From Actinomycetota bacterium (GTDB lineage Bacteria; Actinomycetota; Actinomycetes; Nanopelagicales; Nanopelagicaceae), in assembly GCA_947451045.1 (NCBI GenBank), contig CANFXM010000013.1, positions 1 to 33,705 of the forward strand: a stretch of DNA of 33,705 nt, in the 5' to 3' direction. Below are positions 8,770 to 17,141 of this stretch, piece by piece. Both the position numbers and the translations under genes were made by a program. Below the pieces are notes generated by a model that was not told where the DNA came from, did no database searches, and saw nothing but the letters and a program-made list of their open reading frames with translations. Each line of letters begins with the position of its first letter. Within the stretch, counting starts at the first letter, position 1.

Positions 8770-11700
8770 ACGACGAGGCTACTTCGTTCGGCGCTCCACT
8801 TTTCGTAGGCGCTACGAAGATCCCACGCACCTGTTGCTCGAATTGAAATACCTCGCGCTCCCGTGCGACGAGTATGACCACGAACTAAAAGTAGAGATGA
8901 GTTATAAAGAATATCTGCGTAATCAATTTGTACATCACTGAAAAAAGTTGAATCACTACATCCATAGCCATCATCGAGTGTAAGAAAAATTACACGTTTA
9001 CCCGAACGCACTGGTGGCGTCTGCATCGCAACCTTTACTCCAGCAACAAGTACTTCGCTCTGTGAACGCGCCTCTAATAGTTGAGATGAACGTACTGCGC
9101 CAATTGCATTGAGAAATGGGGCGTAGAACTCAAGCAAGTGATGAGTTATATCCATTCCTAAGCGCTCTACTTCGTGGCGCACTCCTTCTGCGGCGCTCAT
9201 TGCAGGTAGACCACTTGAAATAAGTGCTGGTGGTTCAAAACCTAAATTCATTTGAGCACCCGAGACTGCAAGTGCTGGAGAGCGCACCAGATCCTTTATA
9301 TGTAATAACAGATCACGCCTATGTATCTCATCGCTAGCATGTAAGGAATCAAAAGCTCCTGTCAGAATAAGAGCTTCGGTTACTGAAATAGATGCTCCTG
9401 AACGTCGTACGAAATCAGTGATATCTGTATAGGGACGGCACTGAATAATTGATTCAATCTCTGTTGCGCTAATTCCACTCACCGTGGAGAGTGGAATACG
9501 TATGGCGTACCCGTTCTCACTATTTTCAACCCTATAGACAGAATCCGAAAGATTTACATCCAAGGGCGCAAGAGTGATTCCCATTTGGCGCGCTTCATCG
9601 AGTATTAAACGTTTGGGATACATGCCTGGATCATGGGTAAGTACACCTGCGATAAATGCTGCAGGGTGATGAGTCTTCAGCCATGCCGATTGATATGTGG
9701 GTAGCGCAAATGCTGCGGCATGCGCTTTGCAAAATCCAAAGGATGCAAAAGCGCGCAATACATCCCAAATTTCATTGACGATAGCTAGTTCATATCCATG
9801 CGCTAGTGCGGCAGGAAAAAACCAATCACAAATCTCTTGTTGCCCAGAAGGATCGCCCATCCCGCGTCTTTTCTCATCGGCTGCAGCAAAAGAGATACCT
9901 GTCATCACGGAAATGATTGCGATTACTTGTTCGTGAAAGACAACAACGCCTTCAGTTTCATTGAGAATCTCGTAGAGATCGGGATGAATAATGCGCGCAC
10001 TCTCCCACCCATGTCTTGCTTTGAGAAATGGCGTAATCATGTCGCTCTTGACTGGACCTGGTCTAAAAAGTGAGATATCGATAATCAAATCTGTAAATGT
10101 TGCTGGGGCAAGTTTTCCTACAAGTTCGCGTTGTCCTGGGCTTTCGATTTGAAAAATTCCTAGCGTGCGCGTTGATTGAATCAACTCAAATGTGGCTTTG
10201 TCATCGAGTGGAACTGAATCTATGTCGACTACTTTTTCTTCAACGCGCTCTATCTCTTTGAGTGCATAAGCAATTGTTGATTGCATGCGAACTCCCAAAA
10301 TATCGAGCTTGAGTAGTCCTATCGCTTCAACATCATCTTTATCAAATTCGACCATTGGGTAGCCACTTGCATTGCGCTGCACGGACACTCGATCGTAGAG
10401 GCCCGCATCAGATAAAACGATGGCGCATGGATGCATGGCTAAATGACGCGGCAACCCATCGAGTTTTTCGGCGAGTGAAATAGTCATCGCCGTGAGAGGC
10501 GCTGAAAGATTGAGTTTTCGAAGTTCGGGTAAATTCTCTAGCGCTTGTGAAATATTTTTAGCACGTACATGAGGCATTGATTTTGCAATCAGATCTATCT
10601 CCATTGCAGAAAGCCCAAGAGCGGCCCCCGTATCGCGAATTGCGTGACGGGCTCGATACGTATCGACCATTGCAACTGTGGCACATCTAGAACTTTCGCC
10701 ATATCGCTTGAAAACTAAATCATAAATTTCTAAGCGACGATCTGATTCAACATCGATATCGATATCGGGAAGTGCCGCGCGCAGCGGCGAACAGAAGCGC
10801 TCCATCAAAAGTCCGTGACGCAGCGGATCGACTCCTGAAATTCCTAAGAGATGACAGATCAGTGAACCTGCACCGCTGCCACGAGCTGCAACTCTGATAC
10901 CGCGTTTGCGCGCCATATCTGCAATATCGGCAACGGTAAGAAAATATGACTCGTAACCAAGAGTTGCAACTGTTGCTAATTCATCATCTAAACGCTGGCG
11001 CGCTTTATGTATTGATGCGCTCTCGTTATAGCGCCAGTTGATTCCAGCAAGACTTCGCGAACGCAACAAAGAGCGCATCTCGTGCGCCGACGTTGCACCA
11101 ACAACTTCTGGTTCGGGTAAATGAATCCCACCTAAACCAATATCGCGCGCAGGAGATAACAAAGAACGCTCTGCCCACGTGCGCGTTGTCGCCAATAATT
11201 CTCGCGGAGTTCGCTCCCCCGCTGCTCTAGCAATTTCACCAGCAAGTGAAATCATTTCATCGCTCGATTTCAAAAATGCCTCGGCATTGCGCCGCTCCAG
11301 ATGGCGCTGATGCAACGGGACTAATTGTCTAGCACAATCTAAAATATCGGCTACGGGGCCATCGGCGCGATCGCGCATACGCACTGCATTAGTAACGACT
11401 GCGTCTATATCGTGATCACGGGCAAAGATAAGACTACGGGCTGCAAATGCAGTGGAGCGTGGCCCTGAACCTGCAACAAGATGAGACACGCATTCAATTG
11501 CATTATCAGCAAAGAGATCCCGCGTTGTATTGAAAATACTAAAAGCAAGATCAAATCGATGCTCTGCAATAGCGCTAGCCAGTGGTGATTGTGGGCCATG
11601 AAGTGCATAAACATTGGTGCTGTATTCACTGTATTTTTGTAATAAGTCCAGAGTCAGTACAACCTTGCGATTCTCAGAGCTCATATGTAGCGATGTCAAT

Positions 11701-11990
11701 AAACGACAAAGCGAGCGCCATCCTCCATCGCTATGGGCAAGGAGTGTGATGCGTGGTAATTCTTTTACCGAATGGCCTAGATCAATTGCGCAGTTGATTC
11801 CGATAATGGGTGCAATTCCATAATCAATACAACTTTGTGCAAAACGAATTGCCCCTGCTAATCCATCGCGATCAGTAAGTGCAAGCGCTGGCATTTCAAA
11901 TTCAGCGGCGCGAGCTACTAGGTCGCGTGGTTGTGTTGTGCCGTATTTGAGTGAATAACCACTGGCAACATTGAGATGTATAAAACTCAT
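8766..11990 (-). CDS. dnaE2: error-prone DNA polymerase III alpha subunit (DnaE2-type)
   Basis: 1074 aa; FIHLNVASGYSLKYGTTQPRDLVARAAE...LALTDRDGLAG (degenerate PHP), polymerase motifs RGSGAGSLICHLLGIS, LPDIDIDVESDRR, FHEQVIAI; overlaps dinB by 4 bp. Confidence 0.88.
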   Translation of the reverse strand: MSFIHLNVASGYSLKYGTTQPRDLVARAAEFEMPALALTDRDGLAGAIRFAQSCIDYGIAPIIGINCAIDLGHSVKELPRITLLAHSDGGWRSLCRLLTSLHMSSENRKVVLTLDLLQKYSEYSTNVYALHGPQSPLASAIAEHRFDLAFSIFNTTRDLFADNAIECVSHLVAGSGPRSTAFAARSLIFARDHDIDAVVTNAVRMRDRADGPVADILDCARQLVPLHQRHLERRNAEAFLKSSDEMISLAGEIARAAGERTPRELLATTRTWAERSLLSPARDIGLGGIHLPEPEVVGATSAHEMRSLLRSRSLAGINWRYNESASIHKARQRLDDELATVATLGYESYFLTVADIADMARKRGIRVAARGSGAGSLICHLLGISGVDPLRHGLLMERFCSPLRAALPDIDIDVESDRRLEIYDLVFKRYGESSRCATVAMVDTYRARHAIRDTGAALGLSAMEIDLIAKSMPHVRAKNISQALENLPELRKLNLSAPLTAMTISLAEKLDGLPRHLAMHPCAIVLSDAGLYDRVSVQRNASGYPMVEFDKDDVEAIGLLKLDILGVRMQSTIAYALKEIERVEEKVVDIDSVPLDDKATFELIQSTRTLGIFQIESPGQRELVGKLAPATFTDLIIDISLFRPGPVKSDMITPFLKARHGWESARIIHPDLYEILNETEGVVVFHEQVIAIISVMTGISFAAADEKRRGMGDPSGQQEICDWFFPAALAHGYELAIVNEIWDVLRAFASFGFCKAHAAAFALPTYQSAWLKTHHPAAFIAGVLTHDPGMYPKRLILDEARQMGITLAPLDVNLSDSVYRVENSENGYAIRIPLSTVSGISATEIESIIQCRPYTDITDFVRRSGASISVTEALILTGAFDSLHASDEIHRRDLLLHIKDLVRSPALAVSGAQMNLGFEPPALISSGLPAMSAAEGVRHEVERLGMDITHHLLEFYAPFLNAIGAVRSSQLLEARSQSEVLVAGVKVAMQTPPVRSGKRVIFLTLDDGYGCSDSTFFSDVQIDYADILYNSSLLLVRGHTRRTGARGISIRATGAWDLRSAYEKWSAERSSLVV

Positions 11991-12280
11991 TACAAATTTC
12001 TAATGATCCACTGACCGCTGACTTCATCGCGTTCGAGTTCAAATGTTGTAAGAGCACCTATAGGTGCAGCTTCTACTCGCCACAGCGAGCGCGCTTGATC
12101 ATCAGGGCGATACTTTCCATCGCTGACGTGATTCCACCAGCCACCTGCTTCACACCAACGTGACAAAACTGTATGAATACGAAAGCGACGACCTTTGAAA
12201 CTAAATTCAATAGGAGTTGCGCCCTCACTGGTTACATCAAGGGCTTTCGTAATTTGCGGAGTGGGCTGTGGAACTGACAT
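11990..12280 (-). CDS. small DUF6504-like protein encoded upstream of dnaE2
   Basis: ~96 aa, ...FSFKGRRFRIHTVLSRWCEAGGWWNHVSD...SLWRVEA...FELERDEVSGQWIIRNL; stop shares a base with the dnaE2 start; ATG 12280 or TTG 12301 start. Family name from recall only. Confidence 0.6.
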   Translation of the reverse strand: MSVPQPTPQITKALDVTSEGATPIEFSFKGRRFRIHTVLSRWCEAGGWWNHVSDGKYRPDDQARSLWRVEAAPIGALTTFELERDEVSGQWIIRNL

Positions 12281-12312
12281 TGCGGTAGAGCCTTTCGCCA
12301 AACTGTGGGTAT

Positions 12313-12328
12313 TCGAACAGATGTTCGA
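12313..12328. promoter_or_regulatory. LexA (SOS) box
   Basis: Perfect TCGAAC-AGAT-GTTCGA palindrome matching the actinobacterial LexA consensus TCGAAC-N4-GTTCGA. Confidence 0.93.
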
Positions 12329-12357
12329 AAGATAACCCTCAGCGCTGACAGGCGCAA
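12329..12357 (-). promoter_or_regulatory. candidate promoter of the SOS unit: -35 TTGCGC (12357-12352), 17-bp spacer, -10 TATCTT (12334-12329)
   Basis: Minus-strand sequence TTGCGC-CTGTCAGCGCTGAGGGT-TATCTT abuts the LexA box. Confidence 0.55.
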
Positions 12358-12365
12358 GGTCGGAG

Positions 12366-12761
12366 CTAGATCAGCTCAGCTATCAGAGCCCGAACTCGTG
12401 CCTCAATCTCATCGCGAATCGGGCGAACCGCCTCGACTCCCTGGCCAGCAGGATCGGCCAATACCCAATCGAGATAGCGCTTGCCTGGGTAGAAAGGACA
12501 TTTATCCCCACAGCCCATCGTGATAACAACATCGCTATCGATAACGGCCTGATCTGTGAGCACCTTGGGCTTCTCACCGCTCAGATCAATCCCCTTTTCA
12601 GCCATCGCTTCAAAGACGGCAGGGTTGATGCTTTCGGCAGGTGCAGTCCCTGCAGATCGCACCTCAATAGCTCCTGCGCCCAGGTGGTTCAAGAAAGCGG
12701 CAGCCATTTGAGAGCGGCCTGCATTGTGAATGCAAACAAAGAGGACGGAAGGTTTTTTCAT
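12366..12761 (-). CDS. arsC: low-molecular-weight arsenate reductase / protein-tyrosine-phosphatase family (ArsC)
   Basis: SVLFVCIHNAGRSQMAAAFL (CX5R P-loop), TMGCGDKCPFYPGKRYLDW..DP; start trimmed to ATG 12761. Confidence 0.88.
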   Translation of the reverse strand: MKKPSVLFVCIHNAGRSQMAAAFLNHLGAGAIEVRSAGTAPAESINPAVFEAMAEKGIDLSGEKPKVLTDQAVIDSDVVITMGCGDKCPFYPGKRYLDWVLADPAGQGVEAVRPIRDEIEARVRALIAELI

Positions 12762-12917
12762 AGCGCGATCATGGCACCTATATATGAATGATTGGTTACA
12801 AGCGAGTGAAAGTCTTACGGTGCGTGTCGAGGTCAAATGTAATTGAAATTTCAACTATTCACCTTTACCCTTTTATTTGTAAGGTCCACTCTCGGAAAAA
12901 TAGTTAAAAGGAGTTTC

Positions 12918-13334
12918 ATGAACGCAATACTCGTAATTGCACGTATCCTCTTTGCGGCAATCTTTATTAACTCAGGAATTATGCACCTCACAAAGCTTGA
13001 GGCAATGACAGGATATGCAAAATATAAGAAAGTTCCCGCTGCAAAACTCAGCGTTGCAGTTTCAGGCTTAATGATTCTAGTCGGCGGCCTTTATGTTGCC
13101 CTTGGAATCTACGCTGACCTTGGCGCACTTCTTATTGCAATCTTCTTGATCCCAACAGCATTCCTCATGCATGCATTCTGGAAAGAGAGCGATGCAACTG
13201 CTAAGCAAAATGAATCAATCAATTTCTTCAAAAATCTTTCAATTGCTGGTGCAGCACTGATTATTTTTGTCCTTATTGCTCGCGGTGCAGATATTGGACC
13301 AAGTATCACTTCAGCATTTTTTAGCTTCAAGTAA
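12918..13334 (+). CDS. DoxX-family membrane protein
   Basis: MNAILVIARILFAAIFINSGIMHLTKLEAMTGYAKYKKVP..., four TM segments; AAAAGGAG Shine-Dalgarno upstream of ATG 12918. Confidence 0.82.
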   Translation: MNAILVIARILFAAIFINSGIMHLTKLEAMTGYAKYKKVPAAKLSVAVSGLMILVGGLYVALGIYADLGALLIAIFLIPTAFLMHAFWKESDATAKQNESINFFKNLSIAGAALIIFVLIARGADIGPSITSAFFSFK

Positions 13335-13355
13335 TACTCAAAGAAACTACTTACT

Positions 13356-13389
13356 AAAAGGGCCTCGGGATAAAACCCGGGGCTCTTTT
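13356..13389 (+). terminator. intrinsic terminator downstream of the DoxX-like gene
   Basis: AAAAGGGCCTCGGG-ATAAAA-CCCGGGGCTCTTTT, 14-bp stem (two G-U) ending in TTTT. Confidence 0.85.
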
Positions 13390-13405
13390 CTGTCATTATG
13401 TACGT

Positions 13406-14152
13406 ATGGAAATCCTCGGCGCCCTCCTTGCAGGTTGCTTCATAGGAGCAGTCCTTGGTTTTATCGGGGCTGGCGGAGCAATGCTTTCCGTTCCGATACT
13501 TATTTACGGATTCAATTTCTCCCCTGCACATGCAACTACCGCAGCCCTTGCTATTGTCTTTAGCGCAGCAGTATCTGGGCTCATCTCTAAATTTCGCAGC
13601 AAAGACGTACTCATCAAGGAAGCACTCGTTATCTGGGCTTTGGGATTGGTCACAAATCTTGGTGGGTCATGGGTCGCACACCGCTTGCCCGATTCATTTA
13701 TCACAACGGGTTTTGCAATCGTCATGATTTCGGCCGCTACCTCCATGTTATTTAAATCATTAGGCGGGAATGAAAAGAAGATTCCAGTAGTAGCACTAGT
13801 CGCAATTTCATTAACCATTGGGCTTATGACGGGACTCTTTGGAATCGGTGGAGGCTTCTTGGCAATTCCAGTATTAATTCTCTTCTTTAATAACACTGCC
13901 AATAGAGCTGCAGGTACATCTTTATTTATTATTGCCCTCAATACTCTGACAGCATTTTTTGGGCATTATCGAATCTGGTCTCAAATTTCTTGGCACCTGC
14001 CAATTCTGATGTCTGTATCTGCAGTTGTTGTAGCAGGTTTTGCATCGCGCATGGGCGAACTATCAAATCCGCTACTAATGCGGAGATCTTTCGCGGTCTT
14101 GCTCTACGCCGTTTCGATTTTTACAATTATTCAAACGTGGTTGTTGAACTAA
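13406..14152 (+). CDS. TSUP (TauE/SafE) family permease
   Basis: 248 aa; FIGAGGAMLSVPILIY and repeated FGIGGGFLAIPVLILFF half-motif, multiple TM. Confidence 0.85.
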   Translation: MEILGALLAGCFIGAVLGFIGAGGAMLSVPILIYGFNFSPAHATTAALAIVFSAAVSGLISKFRSKDVLIKEALVIWALGLVTNLGGSWVAHRLPDSFITTGFAIVMISAATSMLFKSLGGNEKKIPVVALVAISLTIGLMTGLFGIGGGFLAIPVLILFFNNTANRAAGTSLFIIALNTLTAFFGHYRIWSQISWHLPILMSVSAVVVAGFASRMGELSNPLLMRRSFAVLLYAVSIFTIIQTWLLN

Positions 14153-15366
14153 CGCGCATTTTTTAGTGCGCGTGACATATAACCAGCAAAAGTCAGACAT
14201 AGGGCCGGAAATAGAATTGCAATAGGTAGATTGATTAACTGTGCCAATCCACCAATAATGCTTGGTCCGATGAAAAAGCCCATCATTCCAATCACACCAA
14301 CTCGAGCCATTGCCACAGAGGATGCAATCCCTGGAGTCTGTGAGGCAGCCAAAATAATTGCAGGAAACATTGGTCCGAGTCCAAATCCAGCCAAGGCGAA
14401 ACCGCAATCGATAATAATGAGTGCGAGTAACGGGTGAGAATGTGAAAGTGGGACAGCAGTAATAATTCCAACAGCCCAACCGATACCACCTACATAACCA
14501 CCGAGTTTTACCGTCTTCATTGGGCCAAAATAATCAAGGGCTTTGTCGCCTAGAAAGCGGCTTGTAATCATTGCAAGTGCAAAACAACCGAAGGCAGTTG
14601 CGTTCTTACCTTTTCCAAATCCCATACTGTCGCGCAATAAAATTCCGCCCCAGTCGCTAGCTGCCCCTTCTGCAACCAAGCCACTGAGCATTCCAACACC
14701 CATTCCCCACAACGGCATGACTGATTTTCCCATCAATGGAATTTTTGCTTGTGTATCTTCACCGCCACCATCGTGTTCATCGAGATCTGGAGGCAATATG
14801 AAAATAGCTGCCGGAATATAAGCAATCATGCAGACAATTCCAAGAGTTACTAAGTGAACCTTTGGCGATACATAGTGCGAAAGAATTCCACCCAAAAGAG
14901 CTGCTACAAACGCACCTGTACTCCAGAGCGCATGAAATGTAGACATCCATCGACGTTTAAGAATTTTTTCAACTACTGCAGCTTGAGTATTGACTGAAAT
15001 ATCCATACTTGAATATCCAAAACCCATAACAAAAAGTGAGGCAACAAGGAACAGGGGGTTGTGAGCAAGGCCAATACCAATGAGTCCTAGCGGCATAACA
15101 AAAATAGCAACTGATACAACTCGGCGTGAACCAAAAGTGTGAATCAATCTTCCAGCTAATTGTGCGCCACACAGAGCCCCTACGGTTCCTGAAATAAGAA
15201 CCAGACCAAGCTGAGCATTATTAATCTTGACGATATCTTTTATTTCGGGAACTCGCGCTACCCATCCCATCGAAACCAATCCCATGATTCCAAATGTTGC
15301 CCACAATGCATTTCGTGCACGTGTGCCGATTTTCGTTAATTCTTCTTGGCTATAAGTCGCGCTCAT
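14149..15366 (-). CDS. MFS transporter (paralogue A)
   Basis: ~405 aa, 12 TM-like pattern; GRLIHTFGSRRVV, RRWMSTFHALWSTGAF; start likely ATG 15366 (track start 15375 is TTG). Confidence 0.88.
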   Translation of the reverse strand: MSATYSQEELTKIGTRARNALWATFGIMGLVSMGWVARVPEIKDIVKINNAQLGLVLISGTVGALCGAQLAGRLIHTFGSRRVVSVAIFVMPLGLIGIGLAHNPLFLVASLFVMGFGYSSMDISVNTQAAVVEKILKRRWMSTFHALWSTGAFVAALLGGILSHYVSPKVHLVTLGIVCMIAYIPAAIFILPPDLDEHDGGGEDTQAKIPLMGKSVMPLWGMGVGMLSGLVAEGAASDWGGILLRDSMGFGKGKNATAFGCFALAMITSRFLGDKALDYFGPMKTVKLGGYVGGIGWAVGIITAVPLSHSHPLLALIIIDCGFALAGFGLGPMFPAIILAASQTPGIASSVAMARVGVIGMMGFFIGPSIIGGLAQLINLPIAILFPALCLTFAGYMSRALKNAR

Positions 15367-15392
15367 AGAGGGCAACGCTAACTCATAGAGGG

Positions 15393-16622
15393 CTAATTTT
15401 CTGTAGTCAGCCGCTTCACTTTGATAAATCTTGTTTGTAAAGCCGCGCCCATCATCAAAAGCACCGGAAATGCGAATGCAATTGGTAATGAAGTAAGTTG
15501 TGAAATTCCACCAATAATTGTTGGGCCAGCAAAATATGAAGCAATAGCAATAAGCCCAATGCGAGCTAATCCAACAGAGGGGGCAACTCCAGGAATCGAT
15601 GCTGCAGCTAAATTAAAAGCTGGGAAGAATGGGCCGATACCAAATCCAGCAGCACCAAAACCTATACATACGATCACCAAACTCAGCATGTGATGTGAGT
15701 GAGCTAAGGGAACTCCAACAAGAATCGAAAGTCCCCAGATTCCACCACCAAAGAGTGCTCCATATTTTACAGTCTTTACGTGGCCCCACATTTCAAAGAA
15801 CTTATCTCCTAGCAATCTGCTGACAATCATCGTCAATGAAAAAACGGTTGCTGCGGCAGCATTTGTTCCTTTACCAATATTCATATGATCTCGAAGAAGA
15901 ATTCCACTCCAGTCATATGCGCCACCTTCGGGAACCAGCGCACAGATAAGACCAAAACCTATCCCCCACAAAATCATCGCTTCTTTACCTCTAAATGAAA
16001 CTTTTGAAGAAGTTTGACTTCCTTCTTCACCACCATGTCCATCGAGCTCTGGTGGTAGGAGATAACGAGTTATATATAAGTAAGAAAGAAAACTCAGCGC
16101 TGACATCACTAATAAATTAACTTTTGGTGAGACAAAATTTGCTACAAGGCCGCCAACAAGGGCTGCACAAAAAGCGCCAATACTCCAAAGGCCATGGAAG
16201 GTAGACATCCATCGCCCCTGAGTGTGCTGCTCAATTGCAATTGCTTGACTATTTAGCGCGACATCCATAAATGCAACGCTGAATCCACAGAAAAATAATC
16301 CGAGGGCAAGCGTTGGGACATTATGTGCAATTCCCATAATGCTCACACCCAGTGGCAAAGTAACGCCAGCTATTCGAACGACAATTTTTGATGAAAACAT
16401 ATGTACTACTCGACCAGAGAGTTGTGCGCCAGGTACCGCACCAAAGGTGCTCGCAAGTAATAAGAGTCCAAATTGACCATCACTCAAACCCAATGAAGTT
16501 TTTATTTCAGGAATGCGTGGAATCCAAGCCATGCCCGTAATACCTAGTACGAAGAAACTTGCCCAGACTGCATTTCGGCCATGGATCCCGTATTGATAAT
16601 TAGTGAGTGCCTTAGAGGACAT
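15393..16622 (-). CDS. MFS transporter (paralogue B)
   Basis: 409 aa; GRVVHMFSSKIVV, GRWMSTFHGLWSIGAF; colinear similarity with the adjacent MFS ORF. Confidence 0.88.
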   Translation of the reverse strand: MSSKALTNYQYGIHGRNAVWASFFVLGITGMAWIPRIPEIKTSLGLSDGQFGLLLLASTFGAVPGAQLSGRVVHMFSSKIVVRIAGVTLPLGVSIMGIAHNVPTLALGLFFCGFSVAFMDVALNSQAIAIEQHTQGRWMSTFHGLWSIGAFCAALVGGLVANFVSPKVNLLVMSALSFLSYLYITRYLLPPELDGHGGEEGSQTSSKVSFRGKEAMILWGIGFGLICALVPEGGAYDWSGILLRDHMNIGKGTNAAAATVFSLTMIVSRLLGDKFFEMWGHVKTVKYGALFGGGIWGLSILVGVPLAHSHHMLSLVIVCIGFGAAGFGIGPFFPAFNLAAASIPGVAPSVGLARIGLIAIASYFAGPTIIGGISQLTSLPIAFAFPVLLMMGAALQTRFIKVKRLTTEN

Positions 16623-16645
16623 GGCGCGACGCTATCTCATAAAGT

Positions 16646-17140
16646 GTGCACATGGATGGAATTCTCGAAAAAGCGGCCGTGAGACGCTTCCTCGATGCCG
16701 CAAAATCACTGGGTATCAATGGCGAAATAAAAATCCTTTCCGACTCAGCCCGCACTGCTGTCGATGCAGCAAATGCACTCGGTATCGAAGTAGGACAGAT
16801 TGCAGCATCTCTCATATTCAAACTTCCCTCCGGTAATCCGCTGCTTGTCGTTACAAGTGGTCGACATAAAGTTGATACGGCACTTGTTGCGAAAAATCTT
16901 GGAATTGAAAAACTTGATCGCGTCGATGCGGATTACGTAAAAGAAAACAGTGGTTATTCAATCGGTGGTGTGAGCCCATTGGGGTGGGTTACAAAGCCAG
17001 AAATAATCCTTATTGATCAGGCACTCAATGAATATGAAACCGTATGGGCAGCAGCGGGACATCCACACGCGGTTTACCCAACTTCTTTTTCTGAATTACT
17101 TGAATGCACAGGAGCGCAACCTATGGTTGTAGGTGAATAA
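16646..17140 (+). CDS. YbaK/EbsC-family aminoacyl-tRNA deacylase
   Basis: AASLIFKLPSGNPLLVVTSGRHKVDTALVAKNLG, YSIGGVSPLGW motif; start GTG 16646 or ATG 16652. Confidence 0.85.
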   Translation: MHMDGILEKAAVRRFLDAAKSLGINGEIKILSDSARTAVDAANALGIEVGQIAASLIFKLPSGNPLLVVTSGRHKVDTALVAKNLGIEKLDRVDADYVKENSGYSIGGVSPLGWVTKPEIILIDQALNEYETVWAAAGHPHAVYPTSFSELLECTGAQPMVVGE

Positions 17141-17141
17141 A

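Noticed and set aside
12843-12854. Perfect 12-bp palindrome TTGAAATTTCAA between arsC and the DoxX-like gene
   Set aside because: About eight perfect 12-bp palindromes are expected by chance in 33.7 kb, it is AT-rich, and I recognise no operator family
13109-13531. Minus-strand 140-aa ORF antisense to the DoxX-like gene and TSUP start
   Set aside because: Overlaps two supported genes and a terminator, no recognisable domain
14075-14479. Minus-strand 134-aa ORF rich in Cys/Trp/Tyr
   Set aside because: Alternate-frame shadow of the MFS gene; atypical composition, no family match
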